Position numbers and translations under genes: made by a program
Part shown: positions 29,413-38,773 of the stretch, one piece after another
Numbering within the stretch: the first letter of the stretch is position 1
How the letters are laid out: the number at the start of each line of letters is the position of its first letter
NCBI RefSeq assembly: GCF_035610345.1
Contig: NZ_CP141212.1
Span: forward strand, 749,976-813,975
Origin: Sinorhizobium meliloti
Lineage (GTDB): Bacteria; Pseudomonadota; Alphaproteobacteria; Rhizobiales; Rhizobiaceae
Length of the DNA: 64,000 nt
Direction: 5' to 3'
The notes under the pieces: generated by a model
Database searches by the model: none
What the model was told of the DNA's origin: nothing
Seen by the model: only the letters and a program-made list of their open reading frames with translations

Positions 29413-29709
29413 TCAGCCGATGACGCCCATGATGTCGGCTTCCTTCATGATCAGAAGGTCTTCGCCGTCGATCTTGACTTCGGTGCCGGACCACTTGCCG
29501 AACAGAATGCGGTCGCCGGCCTTGACGTCGAGCGGAACAACCTTGCCGCTTTCGTCGCGGGCACCCGAACCGACAGCCACGATTTCGCCTTCCTGCGGCT
29601 TTTCCTTAGCGGTGTCCGGAATGATGATGCCGCCCTTGGTCTTTTCTTCAGACTCGACGCGGCGGACGACAACGCGGTCGTGCAGCGGACGGAAATTGGT
29701 GCTTGCCAT
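29413..29709 (-). CDS. groES: Co-chaperonin GroES (10 kDa)
   Basis: 98-residue lid of the GroEL chamber. The sequence is typical from start ([43 protein letters not shown]) to end ([31 protein letters not shown]); the mobile loop that contacts GroEL is [14 protein letters not shown]. It is the first gene of the groESL operon, with about 85 bases of leader after the inferred transcription start and a CIRCE element in that leader. Confidence 0.98.
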   Translation of the reverse strand: MASTNFRPLHDRVVVRRVESEEKTKGGIIIPDTAKEKPQEGEIVAVGSGARDESGKVVPLDVKAGDRILFGKWSGTEVKIDGEDLLIMKEADIMGVIG

Positions 29710-29767
29710 TGTCTAATCCCTCGATCAAATGACACTGCGGGTCGCGAATGGACCCGCCGGATGGGTG

Positions 29768-29794
29768 TTAGCACTCTTATCAAGTGAGTGCTAG
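29768..29794 (-). promoter_or_regulatory. CIRCE operator (HrcA site)
   Basis: TTAGCACTC, nine bases, then GAGTGCTAG: eight of nine positions of the second arm match the consensus inverted repeat and the spacer has the canonical length. It lies just downstream of the inferred -10 box of groES and would allow HrcA repression. Confidence 0.95.
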
Positions 29795-29802
29795 CGCCAG
29801 CC

Positions 29803-29831
29803 GAGATAAGGGTGGCCGTGAAATGAGTCAA
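29803..29831 (-). promoter_or_regulatory. groESL promoter
   Basis: On the minus strand, CTTGACT (-35, TTGACT at 29831-29826) is separated by 17 bases from TATCTC (-10 at 29808-29803, CTTATCT). The boxes fit the vegetative sigma-70 or RpoH pattern of rhizobia, and the CIRCE element begins nine bases after the -10 box. Confidence 0.7.
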
Positions 29832-30160
29832 GGATCGGTTCCGAGATTTTTTGCCGGCCGTGATCGTTGACAGCGCCGAGCCCCCGCCGCGGCTTGTTTG
29901 ATTATCTCATCCCTGGAAGAGGCGAGACTGCAGGATCCGTTTCCTGCCAAAGGAACATGCCGGAGACCGCGCAGTCGCCACGCGAGGAATTCAAGCGCAT
30001 CGCCATGCGCGCCGGCAAAACCGACCTGAGCTTCGACGCGCCGCTTCCTGGAATTGCTTTAAAATCCTTGGGAAGTGCCGCGTTTTTCTCGGCGTGAGGC
30101 TTGTATTCTTGCCCCTTCCTTGCGATGTCAGCCGGAAAGCCGAGTTTGCAGGAAGCCAGC
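29832..30160. other. Gene-free interval between groESL promoter and HAD gene
   Basis: About 330 bases. A 15-base stretch near 29888 (GCGGCTTGTTTGATT) matches part of the 40.4-kb repeat element, so a repeat fragment is likely there. A 76-codon frame at 29867-30097 has no ribosome site and no recognisable domain and is not called. The promoter of the downstream HAD gene must lie here but no clear boxes were recognised. Confidence 0.5.
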
Positions 30161-31009
30161 ATGGCCGTCAGGATCAATAGTTTTCGGGAAATCGCCGGTC
30201 GTTACGACGTGGTCCTTTGCGACGTCTGGGGCGTGCTTCACAACGGCATTCAAGCCTTTGCATCCGCCTGCGAAGCGCTGGCCGAGGCGCGCGCCCAGGG
30301 GCTGACCGTCGTTCTCATCACCAATTCACCCCGGCCGCATCCGGGCGTTACGGTGCAAATCCGCGGCCTCGGCGTCCCCGACGAAGCCTATGACCGTATC
30401 GTGACCTCCGGCGACGTGACGCAGGCGCTGATTGCGGCGGCCGACAAACGCATCTTCTTCATCGGAGCCGACCGGGATCTGCCGCTGCTCGAAGGGCTCG
30501 GCACCGAGATCGTATCCGCCGACGAGGCCGAGACGATCGTCTGCGCCGGCTTCTACGACGACGAGACCGAGACGCCCGAGCACTACCGCGCGACGCTGAC
30601 GGGGCTCGCCAAGCGGAAAATACCGTTCATCTGCGCCAACCCCGATCTTGTCGTGGAGCGCGGGCATAGGCTCATCCCCTGTGCCGGTGCCATCGCCAAA
30701 CTCTATGAAGAGCTCGGCGGCGAGGCCCGCATTGCCGGCAAGCCCTATATCGCGATCTATCATGCCGCTCTCGCGCAGGCCAAGTCCGCCAGGGGTAATT
30801 TCGATCTTTCGCGCGTCATCGCCATCGGTGACGGGATGCCGACCGACGTCAAGGGTGCGCAGGATGCCGGCTTCGACCTGCTCTACATCAGCGCGGGCAT
30901 CCATGCGCAGGAATACATGCACGAAAGCCGCACCGACGAAGCGAGGCTCATGGCCTTCCTGAGGCAGAATGGGGCGCAGCCGAAATGGTGGATGCCGCGG
31001 CTGGCATGA
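30161..31009 (+). CDS. HAD-superfamily hydrolase, subfamily IIA (TIGR01459-like)
   Basis: 282-residue phosphatase of the HAD superfamily, NagD-like class IIA. Motif I is YDVVLCDVWGVLHNGIQAF with the nucleophile Asp; motif II is VVLITNSPRP; motif III/IV is VIAIGDGMPTDVKGAQDAGFDLLYI. The substrate is unknown; members are often labelled as HAD proteins of unknown class next to ribF in alphaproteobacteria. ATG 30161 has AGGA eight bases upstream. ribF follows after 13 bases, so the two probably share a transcript, and a role in flavin nucleotide turnover is possible but speculative. Confidence 0.85.
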   Translation: MAVRINSFREIAGRYDVVLCDVWGVLHNGIQAFASACEALAEARAQGLTVVLITNSPRPHPGVTVQIRGLGVPDEAYDRIVTSGDVTQALIAAADKRIFFIGADRDLPLLEGLGTEIVSADEAETIVCAGFYDDETETPEHYRATLTGLAKRKIPFICANPDLVVERGHRLIPCAGAIAKLYEELGGEARIAGKPYIAIYHAALAQAKSARGNFDLSRVIAIGDGMPTDVKGAQDAGFDLLYISAGIHAQEYMHESRTDEARLMAFLRQNGAQPKWWMPRLA

Positions 31010-31022
31010 CGGGACGATCGGC

Positions 31023-32006
31023 ATGACCGTTTTTCACCGCAACGAGACCCGCGATCCGCTGCCCGAACATCTACGCGGCGGTGTGGTCGCGATCGGCAAT
31101 TTCGACGGCGTGCATCGCGGCCATCAGTCGGTGCTGAACCGCGCGCTGGAGGAGGCGGTGAAGCGGGCCGTTCCGGCGCTCGTGCTCACCTTCGAGCCGC
31201 ATCCGCGTACCGTATTCCGGCCCGACGCGCCGGTGTTCCGCCTCACACCGGCGCCGCTGAAAGCCCGCATACTCGAGGGAATGGGATTCGGTGCCGTCAT
31301 CGAATATCCTTTCGACCGGAGCTTTTCGGAGCTTTCGGCCTCCGACTTCATTCATAGCATCCTGCGCGAATGGCTGCACGCCTCCCATGTCGTCACCGGT
31401 TTCGATTTCCATTTCGGCAAGGGGCGGGAAGGCGGGCCGGCCTTCCTGATGGCGGCCGGGGAGCGCGAGGGATTCGGCGTGACGCTTGTGGATGCGTTCC
31501 GCGACGAAAACGCCGCCGTCATTTCCTCGAGTTTCATCCGCTCCCTGCTGGCCGAGGGCGACGTTTCGCACGCGGCCGGGCTGCTTGGCTATCGCTATAC
31601 GGTCGAAGCCGAGGTCATCGACGGCAAGAAGCTCGGCCGCACGCTCGGCTATCCGACCGCGAACATGCGCCTGCCGCCCGAGGCGGAGCTGAAGAGCGGC
31701 ATCTATGCGGTGCGTTTCCGGAGGGCGGACGGGTCCCTCCATGACGGTGTCGCAAGCTTCGGCCGTCGCCCGACGGTCGACAGCGACGGCGAAGCCTTGC
31801 TGGAGACCTTCGTTTTCGATTTCTCCGCGGATCTCTACGGCGAGATCTGCGCCGTATCCTTCTTCGGCCGGTTGCGCGACGAACTCAAGTTCGACGGTCT
31901 GGAGCCATTGATGGTCCAGATGCGCAAGGACGAGAGCGAGGCCCGCGCGCTGCTTGCGGGCGTTCAGCCCCTGAGCGAGATCGACCGCAGGCTCAATTTC
32001 GCCTGA
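31023..32006 (+). CDS. ribF: Bifunctional riboflavin kinase / FAD synthetase
   Basis: Converts riboflavin to FMN and FMN to FAD. The 327-residue protein has the N-terminal adenylyltransferase domain with GNFDGVHRGHQSVLNRAL (the HxGH-like nucleotide site), FEPHPRTVFRP and SSSFIRSLLAEGDV, and the C-terminal flavokinase domain with KKLGRTLGYPTANMRLP and the GVASFGRRPTVD motif. ATG 31023 gives MTVFHRNETRDPLPEHLRGGVVAIGNFDG, matching family starts; 30969 was rejected. It follows the HAD gene closely and precedes ileS by 282 bases that hold no evident signal. Confidence 0.96.
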   Translation: MTVFHRNETRDPLPEHLRGGVVAIGNFDGVHRGHQSVLNRALEEAVKRAVPALVLTFEPHPRTVFRPDAPVFRLTPAPLKARILEGMGFGAVIEYPFDRSFSELSASDFIHSILREWLHASHVVTGFDFHFGKGREGGPAFLMAAGEREGFGVTLVDAFRDENAAVISSSFIRSLLAEGDVSHAAGLLGYRYTVEAEVIDGKKLGRTLGYPTANMRLPPEAELKSGIYAVRFRRADGSLHDGVASFGRRPTVDSDGEALLETFVFDFSADLYGEICAVSFFGRLRDELKFDGLEPLMVQMRKDESEARALLAGVQPLSEIDRRLNFA

Positions 32007-32288
32007 GCGGCGGCAGGGCCCTATGCCGCCCGATGCGTCAAAGATTTCGGGCATGCGCGGCCGGCGGACCTTTTCAAAAGGCGGAAAACGCCTTAAAGAA
32101 CCGGCCATAATGACCCGGTTCCATCGAGTGATCGTCGATCAGCGAATTATTGGCCCGGCTTTCCGCGCGCTCTAGGCTGCGCCGGAAGGTCCGGGATTTC
32201 GGCGTTTCAACGCCCCCATCATCTTCGAGATTACCGAACCCTTCCGCCTGCGTGACTGCCCCGCGCGGAAAACACGAATGCGAAAACC

Positions 32289-35198
32289 ATGACCGAGACC
32301 GCTGAAAAGATCGACTATTCTTCCACCCTTTACCTGCCGCAGACGGACTTTCCGATGCGGGCCGGCCTGCCGCAGAAGGAGCCGGAGACCGTCGCCCGCT
32401 GGCAGAAGATGGAGCTTTACAAAAAGCTCCGCGCGTCCGCTGCCGGCCGCGAGAAGTTCGTCCTGCACGACGGCCCTCCCTACGCCAACGGCAACATCCA
32501 TATCGGCCACGCCCTGAACAAGATCCTCAAGGATGTGATCAACCGCTCTTTCCAGATGCGCGGCTTCGATGCCAATTACGTGCCGGGCTGGGACTGCCAC
32601 GGTTTGCCGATCGAATGGAAGATCGAAGAGAAGTACCGCGAGAAAGGCAAGAACAAGGACGAGGTGCCGGTCAACGAGTTCCGTCAGGAATGCCGTGAAT
32701 TCGCAAGCGGCTGGATCGGGATTCAGACCGAGGAGTTCAAGCGCCTCGGCATCGAGGGCGACTTCGAAAACCCCTACACCACGATGAATTTCCACGCGGA
32801 AGCGCGCATCGCCGGCGAGCTGATGAAGATCGCCAAGTCCGGTCAGCTCTATCGCGGCTCCAAGCCGGTCATGTGGTCGGTCGTCGAGCGTACCGCACTG
32901 GCCGAGGCCGAGGTGGAATATGCCGACGTCGAAAGCGACATGATCTGGGTGAAGTTCCCGGTGACCGAAGGCCCCGATGCGCTTGCCGGCGCCTTCGTCG
33001 TCATCTGGACGACGACCCCCTGGACGATCCCCGGCAACCGCGCGATCGCCTACTCGTCACGCTATGCCTATGGGCTCTATGAAGTCGCGACCGCCGAGAA
33101 CGACTACGGGCCGCAGCCGGGCGAGAAGCTGATCTTCGCCAAGCGCCTGGCGGAAGAGTCGGCCGCCAAGGCGAAGGTCACCTTCAACTTCGTGCGCGAT
33201 GTGGAGGCGGCCGATCTGGCCGCGATTACCTGCGCCCATCCGCTGCACGGCCTGGGTGGCGGTTATGCGTTCAACGTGCCCCTTCTCGACGGCGAGCACG
33301 TCACCGACGATGCCGGCACCGGCTTCGTCCATACTGCACCCAGCCACGGCCGCGAAGACTTCGAAGCGTGGATGGACAATGTGCGCGTCCTCGAGGAACG
33401 CGGCATCTCGTCCACGATCCCGTTCCCGGTCGACGATGCCGGCTATTTCACTGCCGATGCGCCCGGCTTCGGTCCGGATGCGGAAGGCGGCGCCGGCCGC
33501 GTCATAGACGACAAGGGCAAGAAGGGCGACGCCAACGACCGCGTCATCAAGGCCCTTATCGGCCGTCACGCGCTCTTCGCGCGCGGCCGTTTGAAGCATT
33601 CCTATCCGCATTCCTGGCGGTCGAAGAAGCCGGTCATCTTCCGCAACACGCCGCAATGGTTCGTCACCATGGACAAGGATTTCGGCGACGGCACGACGCT
33701 GCGCTCGCGCGCGTTGAACGCGATCGACGAAACCCGTTTCGTGCCCGGCGCCGGCCAGAACCGTCTCCGGGCGATGATCGAACAGCGCCCCGACTGGGTG
33801 CTTTCGCGCCAGCGCGCCTGGGGTGTGCCGATCGCGATCTTCGCCGACGACGAGGGCGAAATCCTCGTTGACGACGAGGTCAATGCCCGCATCCTCGACG
33901 CTTTCGAGAAGGAAGGAGCGGACGCGTGGTTCGCCGAAGGCGCGAAAGAGCGCTTTCTCGGCAACGACCACGACCATGCCCGCTGGCACCAGGTCACGGA
34001 CATCCTGGACGTATGGTTCGATTCCGGATCGACCCACACCTTCACGCTGGAGGACCGTCCGGACCTGAAATGGCCGGCCGACGTCTATCTCGAAGGCTCC
34101 GACCAGCACCGCGGGTGGTTCCATTCCTCGCTGCTCGAAAGCTGCGCGACGCGCGGCCGCGCGCCCTACAACGCCGTCATCACCCATGGCTTCACCATGG
34201 ATGAGAAGGGCGAGAAGATGTCGAAGTCGAAGGGCAATACCGTCACGCCCCAGGAGGTGATGAAGGATGCCGGCGCCGACATCCTGCGCCTCTGGGTCAT
34301 GACGACGGACTATTGGGAAGACCAGCGCCTCGGCAAGACCATCATCCAGACGAATATCGATGCATACCGCAAGCTGCGCAACACGATCCGCTGGATGCTC
34401 GGCACGCTCGCCCACGACAAGGGCGAGGCTGTAGCGCTTGCCGACATGCCGGAACTCGAAAGGCTGATGCTGCATCGTCTTGCCGAACTCGATCGGCTGG
34501 TGCGCGAAGGCTACGACGCCTTCGACTTCAAGAGGATCGCCCGGGCGCTCATCGATTTCTCGAATGTCGAACTCTCGGCTTTCTATTTCGATATCCGCAA
34601 GGATGCGCTCTATTGTGACGCGCCGTCGTCGTTGCGCCGCCGCGCGGCCCTGCAGGTCATCCGCACCCTTTTCGATTGCCTGGTGACCTGGCTTGCACCC
34701 ATGCTGCCCTTCACTGCCGAGGAGGCCTGGCTTTCGCGCAACCCGCAAGCCGTTTCCGTGCATCTCGAACAGTTCCCCACGGTCCCGGCGGAATGGCGTA
34801 ACGACGCGCTCGCCGAGAAGTGGCGGAAGATCCGCGAAGTCCGCAAGGTGGTGACCGGCGCGCTCGAGATCGAGCGCAAGGAAAAACGCATCGGCTCTTC
34901 GCTGGAGGCGGCGCCGGTCGTCCATGTCGCCGATCCGGATCTGCTCCAGGCGCTCAACGGCCAGGACTTCGCCGAGATCTGCATCACCTCGGGGATCGAT
35001 GTCGACGGGGGCGAGGGCCCGGAGGATGCGTTCAGGCTGCCGGACGTCGCGAAAGTCAGCGTCGTACCGAAACTCGCCGAGGGCCGCAAATGCGCCCGCT
35101 CCTGGCGAATCACCACCGATGTCGGCTCCGATCCGCTCTATCCGGACGTCTCCGCGCGCGACGCGGCCGCCCTGCGGGAGCTCGGCTTCAAGCCGTAA
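32289..35198 (+). CDS. ileS: Isoleucine-tRNA ligase
   Basis: Class I synthetase that charges tRNA-Ile and edits misactivated valine. The 969-residue protein has HIGH at residues 71-74 ([14 protein letters not shown]), the CP1 editing domain between (including [14 protein letters not shown] and [17 protein letters not shown]), and KMSKS at 643-647. The C-terminus lacks an obvious zinc-finger Cys set, as in many alphaproteobacterial and eukaryote-like IleS. It ends [10 protein letters not shown]. The ATG at 32289 is supported by the family start. lspA, which often follows ileS in proteobacteria, is not here; a lipoprotein gene follows instead. Confidence 0.97.
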   Translation: MTETAEKIDYSSTLYLPQTDFPMRAGLPQKEPETVARWQKMELYKKLRASAAGREKFVLHDGPPYANGNIHIGHALNKILKDVINRSFQMRGFDANYVPGWDCHGLPIEWKIEEKYREKGKNKDEVPVNEFRQECREFASGWIGIQTEEFKRLGIEGDFENPYTTMNFHAEARIAGELMKIAKSGQLYRGSKPVMWSVVERTALAEAEVEYADVESDMIWVKFPVTEGPDALAGAFVVIWTTTPWTIPGNRAIAYSSRYAYGLYEVATAENDYGPQPGEKLIFAKRLAEESAAKAKVTFNFVRDVEAADLAAITCAHPLHGLGGGYAFNVPLLDGEHVTDDAGTGFVHTAPSHGREDFEAWMDNVRVLEERGISSTIPFPVDDAGYFTADAPGFGPDAEGGAGRVIDDKGKKGDANDRVIKALIGRHALFARGRLKHSYPHSWRSKKPVIFRNTPQWFVTMDKDFGDGTTLRSRALNAIDETRFVPGAGQNRLRAMIEQRPDWVLSRQRAWGVPIAIFADDEGEILVDDEVNARILDAFEKEGADAWFAEGAKERFLGNDHDHARWHQVTDILDVWFDSGSTHTFTLEDRPDLKWPADVYLEGSDQHRGWFHSSLLESCATRGRAPYNAVITHGFTMDEKGEKMSKSKGNTVTPQEVMKDAGADILRLWVMTTDYWEDQRLGKTIIQTNIDAYRKLRNTIRWMLGTLAHDKGEAVALADMPELERLMLHRLAELDRLVREGYDAFDFKRIARALIDFSNVELSAFYFDIRKDALYCDAPSSLRRRAALQVIRTLFDCLVTWLAPMLPFTAEEAWLSRNPQAVSVHLEQFPTVPAEWRNDALAEKWRKIREVRKVVTGALEIERKEKRIGSSLEAAPVVHVADPDLLQALNGQDFAEICITSGIDVDGGEGPEDAFRLPDVAKVSVVPKLAEGRKCARSWRITTDVGSDPLYPDVSARDAAALRELGFKP

Positions 35199-35330
35199 TC
35201 GATCGGTTTACCGGGTGAATTGCGTTCAGGCTCTTCATCCGGTAAAACCTGCCCGAAATTTGGCGGATTTTTCCGCCATGGGGCGCTGAATGGCCGTTTT
35301 AGCGACGCGCGGCCGGCTGGAAGGAATCTC

Positions 35331-35951
35331 ATGGGAATGACGCGAGAGTTGCGAGCGGCTGCCGGCATTGCCGCCATCCTGGCGGGAGGTCTGGTGCTTT
35401 CCGGCTGCATCGGCGGCCCTACCTACGGAACGGACAAGACGGCCGGCGAGCATTTGCTCGACGATCTAGGCAGCGCGGTCAGCCTCGCTCCCGCGAAGAA
35501 GGATCCGGTGAAGTATCAGCCGCGCCCCGGTTTGGTGCTGCCGCCGCAACAGCAGCAGACCGCTCTGGTCGAGCCGCAGCAGTCGCTTGCAAGCCGCGAG
35601 GCCAACCCGGCCTGGGTCGAGTCTCCCGAGGAGACGCGCGCGCGTCTGCGCGAAGAGGCGGACGCCAACAAGAACGATCCCAACTACGTCTCGCCGCTGG
35701 CAAAAGCGAATGCCAACGGCCGCCGTCTTTCCGCCAAGGAACAGCAGGAGGCCTATCGCGAGGCGCGCAAGATCGAGCAGGGCGCCTATGCGGACAAGCG
35801 CCGTTTCCTGAGCGATCCGCCGCTCGAATACCGTCGACTGCCGGAGGGGGCTGAAGCCGATCTCGGAGAGCCCGAAAAGGACAAGGCGCGCCGCCGCAAG
35901 AAGGAGGCGCAGATCAAGAACTCCGGAAGCAAGTGGTACTGGCCGTTTTAG
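35331..35951 (+). CDS. Predicted lipoprotein of unknown function
   Basis: 206-residue protein with a lipoprotein signal peptide: MGMTRELRAAAGIAAILAGGLVLSGC, where LSGC is the lipobox and Cys the lipidation site. The mature part is hydrophilic, with a Gln/Pro stretch (PPQQQQTALVEPQQ), a helical charged middle (EETRARLREEADANKNDP) and a basic C-terminus (KDKARRRKKEAQIKNSGSKWYWPF). I recognise no enzyme motif. ATG 35331 has AAGGA six bases upstream; the in-frame ATG at 35337 is possible. It lies 132 bases after ileS in the same direction. Envelope location is inferred from the lipobox. Confidence 0.8.
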   Translation: MGMTRELRAAAGIAAILAGGLVLSGCIGGPTYGTDKTAGEHLLDDLGSAVSLAPAKKDPVKYQPRPGLVLPPQQQQTALVEPQQSLASREANPAWVESPEETRARLREEADANKNDPNYVSPLAKANANGRRLSAKEQQEAYREARKIEQGAYADKRRFLSDPPLEYRRLPEGAEADLGEPEKDKARRRKKEAQIKNSGSKWYWPF

Positions 35952-36000
35952 AGCGGAATGAGAAACTGCGTGCGGCTCCGTTCGCATCCAAGTTTTAGAA
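35949..36000. repeat. RIME-like remnant
   Basis: AGAGCGGAATGAGAAACTGCGTGCGG directly at the lipoprotein stop codon resembles one half of the RIME-type elements seen at 20797 and 40360. It is degenerate, and its second half (CGTTCGCATCCAAGTTTTAG) pairs only partly with the first. Confidence 0.4.
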
Positions 36001-36013
36001 TTGGTCCAAAGCC

Positions 36014-36493
36014 ATGGCTATCAGCATTCGCGATGCCCTTCCCGGTGACGCTGCGACGATCCTCCGTTTCATCACGGAACTCGCGACTTATGAAAAGGCG
36101 CCGCACGAGGTCGAGGCGACTGTCGAGCGCGTGCACGAGTCGCTCTTCGGAGCCGATGCCGTCGCGCGCGCCGTGATCTGCGAGGCCGACGGCAAGCCCG
36201 CGGGCTTTGCCGTCTGGTTCTACAGCTATTCCACCTGGCAGGCGCGCAAGGGATTATATCTGGAGGATCTTTACGTCTCGCCGGAGTTTCGGGGCTCGGG
36301 CGCCGGCAAGGCGCTCCTGAAGCACCTGGCGCGGACGGCAGTCGCGGAAGGCTGCGGCCGCTTCGAATGGAGCGTGCTCGACTGGAACGAGCCAGCCATC
36401 CGCGTCTATGAGGCCGTCGGGGCGGAGCCCATGTCGGAATGGACGCGTTACCGGCTCGCCGGCAAGGGATTGGAAGCGTTCGCAGCGGACTGA
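36014..36493 (+). CDS. GNAT-family N-acetyltransferase (diamine acetyltransferase-like)
   Basis: 159-residue acetyl-CoA-dependent acetyltransferase. The GNAT fold is complete: IRDALPGDAATILRFITELATYEKAP at the N-terminus, LYLEDLYVSPEFRGSGAGKALLKHLA as the acetyl-CoA loop (RGSGAGK), and the C-terminal CGRFEWSVLDWNEPAIRVYEAVGAEPMSEWTRYRL. This last block and the YEKAP stretch are typical of SSAT-like enzymes that acetylate polyamines or thialysine, so a small amine substrate is likely but unproven. It is monocistronic by appearance, convergent to tadA. Confidence 0.88.
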   Translation: MAISIRDALPGDAATILRFITELATYEKAPHEVEATVERVHESLFGADAVARAVICEADGKPAGFAVWFYSYSTWQARKGLYLEDLYVSPEFRGSGAGKALLKHLARTAVAEGCGRFEWSVLDWNEPAIRVYEAVGAEPMSEWTRYRLAGKGLEAFAAD

Positions 36494-36545
36494 CACTTCA
36501 CGCGGTCCCGGGGAAATCGCAACACAGTTTTCGCCGAGGTGATCT

Positions 36546-36995
36546 TTAACGTCGGCTGGCGAAGAATTCGCGCAGAATGTCGGCGGCCTCCCGCTCGGCA
36601 AGACCGGAATAGACATCCGGCACATGATGGCAGGTGGGGGAAGCATAAAACCTGACGCCGTTGTCGACCGCGCCGCCTTTGGGATCCTCCGCGCCATAAT
36701 AGAGGCGGCGGATGCGAGCGAAGGAGATCGCAGCCGCACACATGGTGCAGGGCTCGAGCGTGACATAGAGATCGGCTCCCGAAAGACGCTCGTCGCCGAC
36801 GGCGGCCGCCGCCTGGCGGATCGCCTCGATCTCCGCATGTGCGGTGATGTCGCTGCGTTCGCGGGTGCGATTTCCGGCCGCGGCGATCATCTTGCCGTCG
36901 AGCACGATGACGGCGCCGATCGGCACTTCGCCGCGTGCCGCCGCCTTTCGGGCCTCCTGAAGGGCCGCCTGCATGAAGCGTGCCGTTTCTGCCAT
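36546..36995 (-). CDS. tadA: tRNA-specific adenosine deaminase
   Basis: Zinc deaminase converting A34 of tRNA-Arg(ACG) to inosine. The 149-residue protein shows GEVPIGAVIVLDG, the catalytic HAEIEAI (His53, Glu55) and the zinc pair PCTMC (Cys83, Cys86), followed by YYGAEDPKGGAVDNG and FYASPTCHH, close to the bacterial TadA signature. The related guanine deaminases lack this arrangement. ATG 36995 is divergent from rluB with 74 bases between, where the two promoters must overlap. Confidence 0.93.
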   Translation of the reverse strand: MAETARFMQAALQEARKAAARGEVPIGAVIVLDGKMIAAAGNRTRERSDITAHAEIEAIRQAAAAVGDERLSGADLYVTLEPCTMCAAAISFARIRRLYYGAEDPKGGAVDNGVRFYASPTCHHVPDVYSGLAEREAADILREFFASRR

Positions 36996-37069
36996 CGTTC
37001 GTTCGATAATTTCCTCTTAACCCACGGCCTACGACCTGATAGGACAGCCGCAAAAGGCAGGCAACACAA

Positions 37070-38767
37070 ATGACATCCAAAGACAAGCCCACGAGGCCCG
37101 GCGGCAAGGCCAAGGGTCGCGACAAGAAACCTCATTCCGGCAGCGAGAAGCCTGCGGCACGGGCAGCCGGCAACAGTCCGGCAGCGCCCGCCGGTGCGGA
37201 CGAGCCGCAACGCATCTCGAAGATCCTGTCGCGCGCAGGCGTCGCCTCGCGTCGCGACGTCGAGCGGATGATCATGGAAGGGCGGGTCAGCCTCAATGGC
37301 GTCGTGCTCGACACGCCGGTCGTCAATGCGACCCTTGCCGACAGGATCGAGGTCGACGGCCATCCGATCCGCGGCATCGAACGGACACGGCTCTGGCTTT
37401 ATCACAAGCCGGGCGGCCTCGTGACGACCAATGCCGATCCGGAAGGCCGTCCGACGGTTTTCGAGAACCTGCCCGAGGATCTGCCGCGCGTTCTGTCGGT
37501 GGGCCGCCTGGACATCAATACCGAGGGCCTGCTGCTCCTGACGAACGACGGCGGGCTTGCCCGCGTGCTCGAGTTGCCGTCGACCGGCTGGCTGCGTCGC
37601 TACCGCGTGCGGGCGCACGGGGAAATCGATCAGGAGGCGCTCGACCGTCTGAAGGAGGGCATCGCGGTCGAAGGCGTTCTCTACGGAGCGATCGAGGCGA
37701 CGCTGGACCGGGTGCAGGGCTCGAACGTCTGGATCACCATGGGCCTGCGGGAAGGCAAGAACCGCGAGATCAAGAATGTGCTCGGCGCGCTCGGCCTCGA
37801 TGTCAACCGGCTGATCCGCATCTCCTACGGTCCGTTCCAGCTCGGCGAGCTGCCGATCGGTCAGGTTCAGGAAATACGCGGCCGCACGCTGCGCGAGCAG
37901 CTGGGGCCTCGGCTGATCGCCGATGCCAAGGCAAATTTCGACGCGCCGATCTATAACGATCAGCCGGCTGCTGCCGAGCCTGAAGCGGAGCCCGCCAACC
38001 ACGCAAAGGCGGAATGGGGCAACAAGCGCGAAAAGGCCGAGGACAAGCGGGAGCGTGCTCTTGCCCGTCTCGATACCCGACGCGACGATGGTCGCCCGAA
38101 TGAACGCGGCCGCAGCCGCGGTAAGCCGGAGGAGCGTCCGGTGCGCCCGCCGGTCCGGCGCAACCGCTCTTCCAACGTCTGGATGGCGCCGGGTGCGCGT
38201 CCGACCGTAGAGAAAAAGCCGAAGGCAGCGGAGGACGAGCGGTCGCCGAAGGCGGCGCGGCGCGCGCCTGCGGAAGGCAAACGGCGCGACCGGCCGAAGG
38301 ACGCTGCGGCGAAAGCAGCGGGCGGCTTCGATGCGGAACGCCAGGGCAAGGGGGGTAAATCCGCCGGCCGCAAGGATGCCGCAGGTGCCGGCGGCTTCGA
38401 GAGGCGTCGACCGCTCGAAAGCGCGGAGCGGAAATCCCGCGACCATGGCGACCGTCCGCCGCGCCGGCCCAGCGGCGAGCGAGCGGCCCGCCCGGCCGAC
38501 GACCGCATCTCGTCCGAAGGACGCAAGGAGAACGCTCGGCCGCCGCGTGGCGACGGCAAGAAGAGCTTCGCCGGCGACCGGCCACGTGCGAACGCCGGCG
38601 GCAAACCGGTTGCTGGAAAGCCGGCTTCGGGAAAGCCGGCCGCCCCTCGCTCGTCCGGCCCGCGTGCTGGAAAACCCGCCGGCAGCAGACCCGCTGGAGG
38701 CAAGCCCGGCGGTCGTCCGGGCGGCGGTAAGCCGCCGGGCAAGGGGCCGCAGGGCAGGGGGAAGTAG
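37070..38767 (+). CDS. rluB: 23S rRNA pseudouridine synthase (RluB/RsuA family) with long basic tail
   Basis: Pseudouridine synthase of the RsuA/RluB/E/F family acting on ribosomal RNA. The 565-residue protein has an N-terminal Lys/Gly-rich stretch (1-45), an S4 RNA-binding domain (about 47-95, RISKILSRAGVASRRDVERMIMEGRVSLNG), and the catalytic domain to about residue 285, with GRLDINTEGLLLLTNDG (catalytic Asp148) and GLREGKNREIKNVLGALG. Beyond about residue 290 comes a tail of some 275 residues made mostly of Arg, Lys, Gly, Pro and Ala, without predicted fold. Such tails occur in rhizobial RluB, but this one is nearly as long as the enzyme. rsmD follows by six bases. Confidence 0.92.
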   Translation: MTSKDKPTRPGGKAKGRDKKPHSGSEKPAARAAGNSPAAPAGADEPQRISKILSRAGVASRRDVERMIMEGRVSLNGVVLDTPVVNATLADRIEVDGHPIRGIERTRLWLYHKPGGLVTTNADPEGRPTVFENLPEDLPRVLSVGRLDINTEGLLLLTNDGGLARVLELPSTGWLRRYRVRAHGEIDQEALDRLKEGIAVEGVLYGAIEATLDRVQGSNVWITMGLREGKNREIKNVLGALGLDVNRLIRISYGPFQLGELPIGQVQEIRGRTLREQLGPRLIADAKANFDAPIYNDQPAAAEPEAEPANHAKAEWGNKREKAEDKRERALARLDTRRDDGRPNERGRSRGKPEERPVRPPVRRNRSSNVWMAPGARPTVEKKPKAAEDERSPKAARRAPAEGKRRDRPKDAAAKAAGGFDAERQGKGGKSAGRKDAAGAGGFERRRPLESAERKSRDHGDRPPRRPSGERAARPADDRISSEGRKENARPPRGDGKKSFAGDRPRANAGGKPVAGKPASGKPAAPRSSGPRAGKPAGSRPAGGKPGGRPGGGKPPGKGPQGRGK

Positions 38768-38773
38768 GCGGCC

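Noticed and set aside
29867..30097. 76-codon + strand frame before the HAD gene
   Set aside because: No ribosome site and no recognisable product; its start overlaps what looks like a repeat fragment.
33057..34925. Open frame of 622 codons antisense to ileS
   Set aside because: Shadow of ileS in high-GC DNA with biased third codon positions.
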